Notes under the pieces: generated by a model
What the model saw: the letters and a program-made list of their open reading frames with translations, nothing else
What the model was told of the DNA's origin: nothing
Databases searched by the model: none
Assembly (NCBI RefSeq): GCF_937616625.2
Contig: NC_065571.1
Location: 18,909,701-18,973,700 of the forward strand
Length of the DNA: 64,000 nucleotides
Direction of reading: 5' to 3'
DNA from: Mercurialis annua
Taxonomy: Eukaryota; Streptophyta; Magnoliopsida; Malpighiales; Euphorbiaceae
Position numbers and translations under genes: made by a program
Shown here: positions 1 to 13,000 of the stretch, in pieces
How the letters are laid out: the number at the start of each line of letters is the position of its first letter
How positions within the stretch are numbered: the first letter of the stretch is position 1

Positions 1-1570
1 AAATTCTAGTATAAAGAGAAGAGTGCACGTATAAGCATACGTGTTAGTAAATGTAAGAATGGTGGATAATATGAAAGAGAATATAATGGGGAAACACATA
101 TACCCTTGAAATTAAGTAAGATGATTAGAAAAATGAAAGGTTCTAGAAATACGTCAGAAGGATTATCAGAATAGAACAACAATAATGGAGCTATTATAAA
201 CAAAAGAAAGATGTAAGGAACATAACATACAAAGGATAAGACGTTATTACGTTGCTATTGGACAAGCAGAAGTAAACTACATCTGGAAATTCACGATGTC
301 GTATGAACGAGAAATAATATAAGTACAGAGAAAACAAGTTAATTAAGAGGCGGTTAGGACCATGTTATAAGTGTTAAGGAGGCATAAGGTATATAGGACG
401 ACAAAAATTAAAACTATTCCCTAATTTTGGGAATTATAAAGTTAAGTACAATCTAAATGTTAAGAGTAGTCGGAAAACACTTCAAGAAGAAAACGAGGGA
501 CAAAATAAGGATAAGTTAAGGAACGATCATGACCAGTACTAAGACGATACCTTGAAGAGTGAGAATAAAGTCGTGAAGCTATTCAAGAAGAAGAAGAAGA
601 AGTATAAGACGAAAAAGAAAGTCATTCATGTAACAAGGAAGGATTGCGATAAAGAAAGTGATGAAAACTTATGAGATTGTCGATTGTAAATTAATACAAA
701 TACCAGAGCGGATAAATATGAAGCTAAGAAGATAGATCATTAAAGATCTATTGGATCAGATAGATCTTAAAAGTAAGAATGCAAGTGAGCGAAGGCTAAT
801 TAGTGAAGAACATTCTTGAGACAGCTAAGTGTTAAAGAGACATATAAGATTCTTAAGAGGTCAACATGAATAAGGAATTGTGACGTAAAGGAAAAACATG
901 TTTAACTGACAAGTCAATTAAAGACTCGAGATGACTTTCAAGAACCAACTAAAGAAAGTCAAAGAAGACGGCCGTATAAGCTACACGATTGAAATCAACG
1001 TAAAGCGAGTGGTTATAATAACGGTAAATGAGTGAAAGGTGACAACGTCAGATGATAATAAAGATTAAAAGCCAAAGATTGTGATTACAAAGGAAAATAC
1101 TCATAGAAGTATGAATAAAGTAAGTACGCCATTAAGAATGGAGTGGACACGTCGTGACTATTTATTTATAAAAGAGACGAGTAGCGACCAGATGACGACT
1201 AAGAATGGACTAGTTGATTTAAAGAGTATTAGACGATGATTAGTGACAACCATGTGGTAAGGACACAAGGATCACGATATCGAAAATACGTTTGGAGCTA
1301 TATTGTTTTAGAAGGACAACAGATGAGACGAAAGTAACAGTAGGAAGATTCTCAACGACATAACAGCAAGCAGCTATTATGAATTGGATAAACAATCGAT
1401 TAACAACAAGTATGAAGTTATAGCTGTTCATAGAAAGCTAAGAGTTTAAGAAAAAAGAAAAGTTGCGACCAAAACGTGCTAATGGATGTCAAGGAAGTTA
1501 TAAGGACAATTTTAAGATCCCAACAAGTTTTATGAAAATTCGAGGACGAATTTTTATAAGGGGGGAAGAA
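1..1570 (+). mobile_element. Element F, 3' part of internal region (LARD-like LTR retrotransposon)
   Basis: This is sense-strand internal sequence of a plus-oriented copy of the TGTAATACCCC family. It is purine-rich (long runs of aag/gaa/aga), the mirror image of the pyrimidine-rich plus strand of the minus-oriented copies at 3955-6786, 10083-14615 and 55587-59927. It ends in a polypurine tract (1558-1570, AAGGGGGGAAGAA) directly against the LTR. No frame gives more than about 65 codons and I recognise no gag or pol motif. The 5' part lies outside the window. Confidence 0.75.
1558..1570 (+). other. Polypurine tract of element F
   Basis: AAGGGGGGAAGAA abuts the LTR start TGTAATACCCC at 1571. 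The same arrangement appears on the minus strand in B (about 10083-10095) and C (about 55587-55599), each preceded by a shared AATTCGAGGACGAA block, which fixes which LTR is 3' in each copy. Confidence 0.8.
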
Positions 1571-2011
1571 TGTAATACCCCAAAATATTTAATTATTTAA
1601 TTGGACCACATGTCTAGTTTGGACTCGTTAGAGTGGCGTTATCGGAAAGTTTTCCGATAAAATTTAAGTAAATAAATTCCAAGTAGGTCGGTTTTGGGAA
1701 ATTAACTATGAGAAAATTAAGGTTATATTTTAATTCTAAAATTTGAATTGGAGCTAAAAGGAAAAATGTCAAGAAAAATCCAAAATATAGTACAGGGACC
1801 AAAGTGGTAATTTAAACACTTTGTGTCGAAAATGGAAATTGTAGGCTTTGACGGGAAAATATTAATATCAGGTTTCGTATTATTTATTGGATATAAATAA
1901 TACGTATATGTTAAAATATAAGAACTTATCGATTTAGTTATGGACTAAATTGTACGAAAGAAAAGTTTAAAGGATAAATGATAATAAACAAACAGAACAA
2001 GGATCAAAGTG

Positions 2012-2021
2012 GCTATATAGA
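2012..2021 (+). promoter_or_regulatory. Probable LTR TATA box (element F)
   Basis: GCTATATAGA lies about 440 bp into the LTR, at the U3/R position expected for an LTR promoter. The equivalent site in the other copies is a longer TATATATATA tract on the minus strand (about 9452-9463, 45029-45040, 54949-54960 and 61807-61834). Confidence 0.5.
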
Positions 2022-2377
2022 AGTATGAATCAGAGATACGGAAGGAAGAATCGAGAGAAATTGAGAAAGCTTCAACGATACCGTCGTTTCGCCGCCGTTT
2101 CGCCGTTCGACGTCCGAATCGAGTGATTTTCGCGGCGATTTCTTCAGAATCGAATCCTCTATCGATCTTAAGCTTCGTTTCAAGGTAATATCTTGAGAAC
2201 CGATGTTAAAATTTGAGTTATGACCGTTTTAGTTTATAATTAGGAATTTAATGATTTTGGATTGTTTTTAGCGTTTTAATGAAAACCGAGTTACGGGTTT
2301 TGTCGGAAATGAAGTATTTAGAGTGTTTGGCGAGTGGTAGAACGACGGGATGCCCGGAAACAACGTTTCCGAGGCTA

Positions 2378-2412
2378 TGTGCGGACGCACACCCATGGTG
2401 TGCGAACGCACA
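2378..2412. repeat. CpG dyad pair in LTR leader (F)
   Basis: Two 14-bp inverted repeats, TGTGCGGACGCACA and TGTGCGAACGCACA, flank the small palindrome CCATGG. They lie roughly 360-400 bp downstream of the TATA-like motif, so they would be in the RNA leader. Confidence 0.75.
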
Positions 2413-3954
2413 CAGTGGGTCCGTAGGGACCAAATTGGGCTTTTAGCCCTAATTGAGCGGGATTTTAGTATTTTTGAATATTAGGCCCTAAAAATGATTA
2501 AGGACCCCGATAATTTAAAAAGAAAAGCTTTAGCTCGACGATTGCGATAATTAAAGATAACGAGAAACGTTAAGGGTATTATACGTTTCTCGAATACGAG
2601 AAATAGAATTGGATATATCGTGAATACGATAATAGGAATATCGAGTTCACGAATAACACTAAGAATGAAGTATAGCCCTAGAATTTAAAGTATCATATGT
2701 AATAGAATATGAGATTCACATCTAATCATTAAACGTCAATTATCATGTATCAGACGTTTTAGCGAGCAGAGAGGTCAGTAGACGTGGGATAGCGAGGGCA
2801 TATCATTTCATAGACCACGTCATTGATTGGATTGCGGTCACTGTGAGTTGCACTTTACTTTCGTGTATTATATATTAAAGTTATTTTATATATATATGTA
2901 TTGTTTACACGCATCGCATTATATATAATGGATTGAAATGTTATATGTTTTATTAAGTTTTTATATACGAGAACTAGTACGTGATCTGAGGAAACTAGCT
3001 ACCTATTGGGTGTCAATAGGCTGTGTGATCACCAGTATCGAGTCAGTCTAGTGTGTTTGCATATGATACAAGAATGATATGAAATGCCACGATATGAATA
3101 CGATTATGAATATGAATTTCGAAGTTGGATAATGAATTTGATACGAGTGAGCACTCGGCTACGGTGTAGCCTGGAGTCCCCATATCTAATGAGTTGGACT
3201 CACACTTTGGGATTAAGAGATGAGTCGCGATCGACGAGGTAGAGTGTGAGCACTCCCGGATCGGACTATCTGGATCAGTATGATTTGATTATTCGAAAGT
3301 TGTGTCGCATGCTAGGATATTAGTTTCGAACGGATCAATTACCTGTTTATATGTTTTATATTATTGTTTCCTTGAAATGTGATGCTATGTTTTTATAATA
3401 ATACCGTTAGTAAATGCAAACTCACTCAGTATTTTCCTGAATACTGACCCCTCACCTTTGATGTCTTTCAGGTTCTTAGTGTGTGGACTTAGCTAGAAGC
3501 CAGTTTTGAAGTCCTGAAGTCAGCTGTGTATGTATAGTTTCTGACTTTTGTGAGTGCTGCAGTAGTGGTCCCGCGTTGACAGAGTCTAGCTTTGACAGCA
3601 GTACATTTTGTGTGTACATATTACTTGCTGTCTTATTTATACGTTTTGATAGGCTATGTGTTTTATGTTTTATTCACGGCCCCAGATGCCGGTGATATGT
3701 TGTGTTTCACTAACTGATGTATGTAGTACCGCGAGCCTAGTTCGTACGGGGTACGGTAACTAGAGCCCGCGAGGTTAACATAACAGTTAGTGTAAATGCT
3801 TATGTATATATATGATGTATTTGCTTCCGTTGTTTAATATTATCTGTTTATTAATTGCGAAAAATTATTAGTGGTTTAAGGCTTGCTACGGGTTCCGGAG
3901 CTACCACTCCCGTTCCCTAGCGCCGGTTGCGGCTCAATATTTTGGGTCGTGACA

Positions 3955-6786
3955 TCTCACTATCTACCTCGTCGTGTTCTATCCTTTAAAAATTAAATGT
4001 TGACCTTAGTATTAACCCTTAGGTTATATTCATCTTTAACTTCTTATCCACACTACTGTCTCATCTTACATAGGCTCTTCTTTCCTTTGTCGTCTCCTCG
4101 ACATTGATCGTCCTTTGATCTTCAATGATGTTTTTAGCATTCATCGTCATAATCTAGCTATCCTTTACTTATTTCTGTTTATACTTATTTGACTCTTAGT
4201 TTTCCAATTGACTCCATTTACTGTCATCTAGTCTTATGTTTACCTTTCATTACTATCTATAATCTTACTATCTTCAATCTTGTTGTTTTTACTCGTTATT
4301 CCTTTATTATTATCCATATCGTAGATATATTTCTTCATGCTTCTTCTTTGACTTCTTATTCTTAGTCAACTGATTGGACTAATTGCCTTAGTGCTATGAT
4401 CATATGATACTCTTCTTATGTTCCATATTCAACTCTTATCGTGCTCCTCGATTATTTCCTATTGCATTCTTTGTATTTCTCTTTATCGTGCCTTGTACAT
4501 CGTGTAGTTCTTCTTTTCACATCCACAACATCAATCATTAATAGGAAGTTGTAGTCTACTTCATCTGAATTTTCTCAACGTGGTGTGCTCCCGATTACTT
4601 GCGTATTATCGTACTTTTACTGACACCTTAACTGTCAGTGGATCTGATCCTATGTCTCTGTCATCTTTATCCCTCTTTGTTTCTATGTGTTCACGACTAC
4701 ATAGAATTTGATCTATTTGATCCTCTCGTCAATTTTTTGTGTGACTTTCTCTTTTCCTTTCCTCGATCACTCTTATCGAGTTTCTTGCAACATAAACAAG
4801 TTATTCAAACTTTCTTTATATCGATTTCCGTAACTAACCTCTTTGCATCCTTTATCTTTCTTTATCCTATGTCTCTGTCATCTTTATCCCTCTTTGTTTC
4901 TATGTGGCTCAAGTTTGTTATTGAGTATCTTCTTCACATCCTTTCACTTACTCTGATGCACGATCTATGTATCAAATACGTTCGATGCTATATATTGCAT
5001 CCTAACCATTCAAGGATTACTATTAATCTTTCACATCAATCGCACTATGCACTCTACTTCTTATTAGCCGAACTTAAAACTTAAGATCCCGTGCTTTGCC
5101 ACATCTATCACACTTATACTTGTCCTAATATCTTCATCCACTTTATAATCGTAACTTGTGGTGGAGGTTCTAACTTCTAACTCACTTATCGCAACACTTG
5201 TCGTTTATCTCTTGATCTTTCTTATCATACACCTCCAATTATTCACTCTTATGCGGGGTTGGTGTTGGCTGTACTTAATAAGCCATAAACTACTCATTCT
5301 TATACAAAACTGATACTAACTATACTTAGTTAATCCAATTCTATACTCTGTCTTTCGTATTCTCGTCACATGTCCTCTTGGCTCGTCACCTTTATCCATA
5401 TATATCCTCCATTGATACTCTTATTAAACTAACTCAAGTTTTTGATTTGACGATCGCAACAGTTAATACTCAAGTAACTGTTTTAGAAACATCATATTCC
5501 GATTTCAACTTGATCCAACGGCTATATCAGAAATTACCACAGTTTACTAAACCTTCACAACTTATAAATCATATCTAAAGCTTATCGCGTTGATGCATAT
5601 TCCTTGCACTATATTATATATCTGTCGATCTTTCCACTATATCTTCCTATATATACCCTTTTCTTATATCGTAATTTAATATCTTTGACGTCCCGTCAAA
5701 GAAATACTTACTTTCTAGCTTACCACTAATTGGGTTCGCATCACTTTCCAACTCATTTATGATTTTAGCTATATTCTACCTCGTTAACTCGAAACTAAGT
5801 TCATATCCTAAAAGCATAACTTCTATGTCCTTGCAATTATACGTATTCATTCGCCTCATGGCCTTGATCGCAGCTTGCTCGCGAGCATTCACTTCTGTCA
5901 CAGAGTTCCGGTCTAGATATACTTACATAAAAACAAAACTCCTTGAAAACTTTTTCAAATAAAACGTCTTGTTTCGAAATTTAAATCAAAATTCCATTTA
6001 AATCTTAGCAAAACTATGCACTAGGGTGATGACATCTCTCATCCCCAAAGAGTTACCACAGCTCACCTTTTCGTCTGAGCATAATGCATATGATGCATGT
6101 ACTATTAATGCATGTCTTCATTTATCATTCTCTTCATTAATTATGTATGTAGTGATGCATTCCTATATCGGGTCTAGGCACAATTATGCTTTCAAAATCG
6201 TTTAAACAAAACAACTTGTAAAAGTTGTAAACTTTGAGTTTTGTAAGTTCTCTAAAACCTTTGAACTCTGTATCCGGCAAGTTCTTCAACTTCTGTAACT
6301 TTGCATTCCTTCTTCATACTCTTCCCTGAAATTTCGATCGATCGAATTCAATAACATCTTTCGCATTATCGACGCTAACCACGCACGCCTGACTATCGAG
6401 TTCTAGTAATACTAGATTCAATTAATAGAAGATCTTCTCTCTTTATCCGATATAGCATGCGGCTGAGCTTCACTTGGCCTAGACATGCTAAAGCACGAAC
6501 TGTCTCATCGTAAGGTTTCATCTCCTCGAGGTTCTATCTGGATATGCTTATCGCATATGCACATCCTAACGAAAACAAAACATGCGTATATATCTCGCAT
6601 AAGCGTGTTACAACGAAACAAACAAACACTTCACAAACCAATCAATCATACTTATCGGAAAACAACAATGCAAACTACTTGGATCAGACAGAACTCAACT
6701 CTATAGCTGTAGTAGTTCCTAGGTCAATTAACTGACAAAACATATATTAGCAGAGGTAACTGGACCAACTGCTCTGATACCACAAT
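3955..6786 (-). mobile_element. Element A internal region, 5' part
   Basis: This is homologous to B (11663-14615) and C internal regions; for example, the block starting CTCACTATCTACCTCG at 3957 matches about 11667, and GTTCTTCAACTTCTG near 6282 matches about 14159 and 59535. It carries no recognisable gag-pol on either strand. The plus strand is strongly pyrimidine-rich, so the sense RNA is purine-rich. The 3' part of A is displaced upstream of the window by insertion of F. Confidence 0.8.
6771..6782 (-). other. Primer-binding site, element A (tRNA-iMet)
   Basis: On the minus strand it reads TGGTATCAGAGC, complementary to the 3' end of plant initiator tRNA-Met, five bases from the LTR end at 6787. 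This primer is typical of several Ty3/gypsy lineages, including chromoviruses. Confidence 0.88.
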
Positions 6787-7539
6787 TGTCACGACCCAAA
6801 TTATTGAGCCGCGACCGGCGCTAGGTAATGGGAGTGGTAGCTCCAAATCCCGTAGCAAGCCTAAACCACTATAAATTTTTCGCGATTAAAACATATTATT
6901 ATATATGATACGTTTTCAGAAATTTTCTTTAAATAATATAATTCAAATATCAAAATATCATACCCCTTTCCTGAAAACATTCGCGAAACAATTCTTAGAA
7001 ACCAGGGTCTTACCGAGCGATATCTCATATCCAGCACCGCCTTATTTGTAGTCATAACCATAACCAATTCCTCTCAAGGAAATTGGTACAAAATTCAAAC
7101 GGATAAAACGTCATCTTTATAAACAACTTATTTATAAAATTATATCAGAGTTTACATTTCAAATACCGTTTGAAATCAAATCATAAACTTTATATTGACA
7201 CCTACTGACTACTGCAGCTCTAAGGACTTGTACTTTGTGCAAGTCAGAAGACTTTCAACACAAAGGATATGGTCTCTCTGATCCGACTCTGATCACCTGA
7301 AAGAAAACACTGTGAGGGGGTCAGTATTTTGGGAAATACTGAGTGAGTTTACAAATTACTAACGGTATTATAAAAATATAACATCGCATCGTAAATAAGC
7401 AATATTATAAATATACATATAAGCAAGTACTTGATCCGTTCGAAACTAAAGTCCTGAAACATGACACGACTCACGAATATTCGAATCAAGTCAATCCAAA
7501 TGGTCCGACCCGGGAGTGTTTACACTCAACCACGTCAGC
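6787..7539 (-). mobile_element. Element A 5' LTR, piece 1 (3'-terminal part)
   Basis: It begins on the plus strand with TGTCACGACCC next to A's primer site. It is interrupted at 7539 by element B; the last five bases (7535-7539, TCAGC) are one copy of B's target duplication. The LTR continues at 16985 and 20442. Confidence 0.85.
7535..7539. repeat. Target-site duplication of B, left
   Basis: TCAGC is found here and again at 16985-16989, flanking the complete element B. Confidence 0.9.
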
Positions 7540-8250
7540 TGTCACGACCCAAATTATTGAGCCGCAACCGACGCTAGGGAACGGAGGAGGTAGCTCTGGA
7601 ACCCGTAGCAAGCCTAAAACCACTATCAATTTTTCGCGATAAAAACATATCATTATATAAAATACGTTTTCAGAAATCTTCTTTATGTATTATAATTGCA
7701 ATTATCAAAGTACCGTATTATTTTCCTGAAAACGTTTGCGAAACAATTCTTAGAAACCAGGGTCTTACAGCGCGATATCTCATATACAGCACTGCCCTGT
7801 TTCCATTCATAACCATAACCAATTCCTCCCTAGGCAATTGGTATCGAATTCAAACGGATAACACTTTATCGTTATAAACAACTTAGTTATAAAATAATAT
7901 CAGAGTTTATTATACAAAATACCGTTTGAAATTACGTCATTACTTTAACACTGACACCTACTGACTACTGCAGCTCTAAGGACTTGGACTTTGTGCAAGT
8001 CAGAAGACTTCCAACACAAAGGAGATGGTCTGTCTGATCCGACTCCGATCACCTGAAACAAAACACTGTGAGGGGGTCAGTATTTTGGGAAATACTGAGT
8101 GAGTTTATACAATTACTAAAAAGTATTCAATTAAAACCTAAAGCAATGCAATAGCGTGCAAACCTCATGTAGCCAAGTATAGAATCCAATTGAAACCCTA
8201 TTTCTCAAACATGCTAATCATATATCATTTAAGCAATTCATTTCCAACTC

Positions 8251-8425
8251 ACAGGTGGGTCCAACCCACTAGATACGGGGACTCCAGGTTACACCGTAAC
8301 CGAGTGCTCACTCGTATCGAATTTATTTCTCAAAGTTGTGAGTCCAACTCACTGGTGGGTCCAACCCATTATATACGGGGACTCCAGGTTACACCGTAGC
8401 CGGGTGCTCACTCGTATCGAATCAT
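8251..8425. repeat. Tandem duplication of about 100 bp inside B 3' LTR
   Basis: The segment with GGTGGGTCCAACCCA, GGGGACTCCAGGTTACACCG and GAGTGCTCACTCGTATCGAA occurs twice in a row. The 5' LTR (15305-15400) has it once. Confidence 0.85.
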
Positions 8426-8941
8426 TGTCCAACTTCAAAATTTATATTAATAATCAAACTCACAGCTATATCAGATCAAAACTAGTTTCAAATCAATCAA
8501 GTATACAATTCATATAAAGAATTCACATTGCAAATACACAAGTCAAACGTAAAGCAAGATAAAATATTTACTTGTATAAATACTTTAAAAGTAAATTATA
8601 TAAACTCACAGTGACCGCTTATCCAAAAATACTCCGGTGCTCAGAAATGCCTAGCTTCCCGAGCTCCTGGTCCAGCGGCTCCTTGCCTCGCCGGATTTAA
8701 AACTATTTCAAAATAGTTGACTCACGTGAGAATCCTATTCTAGGATTGACTCTAAACTCGAGACATGACACATTATTTGTCGCTTATCTAACTCGTTTAC
8801 ATATCGTATCTCTTTCCTAACTCAATTCACGTTTAACCTCATTAGGTTAACGATTTAATCAATCGATAATCAATCAATTTTAATCTCAATACCCGAATAT
8901 GAAATGGGGTCTCAAATCAAAACGATAGGGCAAAGGAATCC

Positions 8942-9078
8942 ATGTGCACGTTCGTGCCTTGGGGTGCACGATCGTACACCTTGGTGCACGGTCGGGCACC
9001 ATATATAGGTGCACGTTCGTGCACCATTGATGGTGCACGTTTGTGCACCTCGTGTGCACGATCGTGCACTTTTGTGCA
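8942..9078. repeat. Leader dyad array, B 3' LTR (six units)
   Basis: There are six near-palindromic units of the type GTGCACGATCGTGCAC with short A/T-rich linkers, in the LTR leader downstream of the TATA tract. Some are decayed (GTGCACGATCGTACAC, GTGCACGGTCGGGCAC). Confidence 0.88.
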
Positions 9079-10082
9079 TGATCCCCGTAATCCATTTTCC
9101 GGGGTTTCCGACGTGCTATCGATATAGAAATGCTCCCATCACTTCAAAAACGCTAAATTTAAACTCAAAACATCCAAATACGATTCTAAAACCGTTAAAA
9201 CGATAAAATCGTTTCGTGGCCTAAAATTTTAACTCGATATAACTCCAAATATATCCATTCAAAAGGTAAAACAACAAGCTTACCGTGATTCGCCACTGAA
9301 ATATGTTCGATTCGAGCTATTAAAAGTCAGAAACGGACGAGAAACGGCGAAACGGCGGCGAAGCGGGATCTTTCGTCATTTCCCTCTTCTCTGCTTCAAG
9401 TCCCTTCTTCTGGACACTTCTTCTTCTTTTCCTTTTCTTATGCATTCCAATATATATATATCATGGCAATGTACCTCTTTAATCCTTTATTTCTTTAACT
9501 TAAACCATTTCTCTTTTAAACTTTCTATTTTAACCAAATGGTTACTTATTCACTTTAACTCAATTACTTACGTATTATTTATATCTAAATAAATAATACG
9601 ATTCAAAAATTATTATTTTCCGTAAATAATCTTCCGATTGCTATTCTCGAGGTTTAATTGGCTAATTTGCACTTTTATCCTTAAACTTTTCAAAAGTTGC
9701 ACTTTAGCCCAAAACGCATCCGCGTCCAAATTTTAAAAGGTTTCCGATTGACTCGAAATTTTTACCACTATTACTATAAAAAAATTTGCGGACCTTGGCG
9801 AAATAATTTCCCTTTTCGGGACTTAACTGGTTAAATTACCACTTTAGTCCCTGAACTCTAGTCTGGGACTTTTCTTGACATTTTTCCTTTTAATTTAAAT
9901 TCCAACTTTAGAATTGTAATATAATATTAAATCTCTCGCAATAATTTTTTTTTTTGAAACCGTCCTGCTAAAATTTTATATTTATCTTAACTTCTCGGAA
10001 ATCCTTCTGATATCGCCACTTTGGCGACTCAACACTGGACACGTGGTCCAATTAGACAATTTAAATATTTTGGGGTATTACA

Positions 10083-13000
10083 TCCTTCTCCCCTTATAAA
10101 ACTTCGTCCTCGAATTTTCATATAACTTCTTGACTTAACTTAACCTCTTAACTTCTTGAATTTCCTTCATAATAAGTATTCCATGTTCATTCCACGATGC
10201 TTGTCGGCGCGTGGAATGATTATTCCAGTTTTATACTTCTTGTACAATAACGTCAGTTGTTATTGATAATCTTCATATCATTATTTTCCTTATACGATCT
10301 TCTTTTCCTATATCTTGGATATATTACTCTTTCATCTGTTCTTTGTCTGCTATACAGCACTATGAACTCTTATTATGTAATTGAACTTTCAGTTCCTTAC
10401 TGATGTCCAATGGTAGTTCGTTTTAATGATGTTTTATATCTAAGGATGATATCCTTATCCTTGTAATTAAACTCTTGGTTTAATACTAATATTTAATACT
10501 GGTTTGTTCTAGTAATGTTTTATTACTAGTAACGATAATCTCCATTCTTAAGCTTGTTCATTCGTAGTCAAATAATATAGATAATCCATTATGATGATAT
10601 TTATCGTGTTCATATGTACTTATGACTTTCCGTTCTTGATTCTTTCCCTCTATCTACTCCGTTTAATCCTATCATCATTCCTTATTGAATGATGTGGACA
10701 TTCAACTAACTCGGGCTTCACTACTTACGTAGTTTCTTTTGTATTGCTGTTGTCACCATCCGATTGCTATTCGTCGTGGTTTTGGGAATCTAATCCCATT
10801 ATCCACCATCCTCTTTTATCTCGTTATTTCGCTTTTCATATAAAAATTCTTTTGCTATCGTCGCTTTATCACGGTCCTTCATGAGGTGAATTCTCACGAC
10901 GTATTCTCGTAAGGGTTTTGCTTTCCTTGTAAGAGTTACTTTGATCTTCTTCTTGCGTCTTTACTTCTCGTATACTCCTTTACTCATTGTATATTCATTG
11001 ATCTACTTCCTTTTCTTAAGTGTGACGCGCTATTCTTAAAACTTCTAGTCTTTTCTTTCTTTTCATCAATCTGTCTTATTCTTCATTCTTCATAACCTTG
11101 GATAACTGTCTTTATTATCCTTTCCTTTACTTCCTCTTACGATCCTTGCTATCATCTTTTAAAGATTGGTACTCTTACATTATGTCTCTTTACATCACAG
11201 TTGCCTGTGCATTAATGCTTAATTTCCTACATGAAAGAGATGTGTAGTCTCTTCGTGAACTTTCTTGGTTCAGGCGCAACTGTTACGTATACGATTTTTG
11301 TACTAGGGGGACAATGATTGTTGCCGCGTTGGAGTTTTACTTCGATTTGTTCGATGAAGGTTGTTTACTCATTCCCAATGAGGATCCTCGATTCTTTCAA
11401 CTTTTTTTGTCATGTATTGCCTTGAACAATGTCGTCATTGTTATCATCTTCATTTGTCGCGTATATCTCTCACTTATCTTTTAATTCGTTGATCCATTCT
11501 CTTACTTGTCCAATTCTTCTCCGCACTTTTGCAAAGTTCTTTGCTTATACTTATCACGAACGTAAACAATTCCTTACGATATTCGAATCCTAGTTGCCAT
11601 ATTTGGCACTTAACAACCTTTTTACCCTAATCTTCTTTCAATATTCCTTCCTCCTTTTAGTGTATATCTCACTATCTGCCTCATTGTAGTTCATCTTTTG
11701 AAACTTAAATGTTGACCTTAATATTAACCCTTAGGTTATACTCGTCCTTAACTTCTTATTTACCTTTTCAATTCATCTCATCTATATTCTTCTTCCAATC
11801 TTTTAAAGATGCTTTTAGCATTCATCTTCACAATTCACTATTCTTTTCCACTCTTCCTTTCTAATATCGTATCTTAATTTGACTCTTAATTTCCAAACTA
11901 TTTCTCTTTTCCATAGCGTGGTGTGAGGTTTACTTTTTATTATCCAAAGTCTTGTTATTTCCACTCGTTACTTCTTTCTTCTATCTATACCGTAGATATA
12001 TTTTTTCATGCTTCTTCCTTGACTTCTTATTCTTAATCAACCAATAGGATTAATAGTCTTAATGCTATAACCCTATGGTACTTTTCTTATGTTCCATATT
12101 CAAGCTCTTATCCTGCGTCTCGTTCATCTTCCGTCTTATTGTACTTTTATTGACACCTTGAATGTCAGTGAAGCCGTTCCTATGTTCAAATTGTCTTTAT
12201 TTCTTTTCATCGTACCTTGTATATCTTATAATTCTTCTTTTCACATCCACAACACCGCTCATGAGTGGTGGTCGTAGCCTATTTCGTCTGAATTCCCCGA
12301 CACAGTGCGTTCTCAATTGCTTTCATATCATTTTATCGTACCTTTACTGACATCTCAATCGTCAGTAAGGCTGATCCTATGTTCATATCATTTTCATTCC
12401 TTTTTCTCCTATGTATCCACGACTACATAGAGTTTTAACTCATCTGATCTCCTCGTTAACTTTTTACGTGATTTGCTCCTTTCGTTTCCTCGATCACTCT
12501 TATCGAGTTCCTTGCGACATACGCAAGTTATTCACACTTTCTTAATACCTATTACCTTAACTGATCTCTTCATATCCTTAATCCATCTTTGAATTCTTAT
12601 ACCTTATCATACATGTTTTATACTCTTGGTATATCTTACTTTCGCTTTTATCTTTTTTTTCTTCCATCCTGTATTACTTTCTTTAATGCAGCTCAATCTT
12701 AATATTGAATCTTTTCTTCACGTTCTTCCACTTATTTCAACATACGAAGCTTTAACGTATATCTGATACGTTTAACACCATATATCACCTCTTAACCAAT
12801 CACATGTAGTCTTTACGTCTCCCTTCAAGGGTTACTATCAACCTTCTACATCAGTTGCATTATTCACTTTATTCCTTATTAGCTAAATTTAAAAATTAAG
12901 ATCCCATACTTCATATACATCTATTACACTTATACTTGCTTTAATATTTTCATCCGTTTTATAATTGTAACTCATGGTGGAGGTTCCAACTTCTAACTCA

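Larger units (their letters stand above)
1571..3954 (+). mobile_element. Element F 3' LTR (2384 bp)
   Basis: It starts TGTAATACCCC and ends GGGTCGTGACA, so it has TG...CA ends. A TATA-like GCTATATAGA lies at 2012-2021, followed by a leader with repeated GTTTCGCCG. Two CpG dyads, TGTGCGGACGCACA and TGTGCGAACGCACA, occupy 2378-2412. The 3' terminal 75 bp (GCTTGCTACGGG ... CCCTAGCGCCGG ... GGGTCGTGACA) is shared with every other LTR of this family here. After 3954 the sequence resumes as the minus-strand internal region of element A, so F is inserted in A. The matching TSD is off the window. Confidence 0.88.
7540..10082 (-). mobile_element. Element B 3' LTR (2543 bp)
   Basis: It runs TGTCACGACCC ... 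GGGGTATTACA on the plus strand, so it is minus-oriented; the adjacent polypyrimidine (10083-10095) is the complement of the PPT. It is about 174 bp longer than its partner at 14616-16984. Part of the excess comes from a near-duplicate of about 100 bp (8251-8345 and 8346-8425) and from six rather than three leader dyads (8942-9078). The TATA-like tract is at about 9452-9463. Confidence 0.9.

Noticed and set aside
4638..5084. 148-codon plus-strand open frame, with a similar frame start at 57295
   Set aside because: It is antisense to the non-coding internal region of the LTR family. Its hydrophobic Leu/Phe/Ser-rich content is what pyrimidine-rich DNA gives, and similarity between copies is explained by DNA homology; the frame is not kept in B.
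8886..9206. Overlapping open frames rich in Cys/Thr/Arg/His on both strands, also at 44406-44793, 54418-54646 and 61263-61521
   Set aside because: They are translations of the palindrome arrays; both strands look alike because the units are self-complementary.
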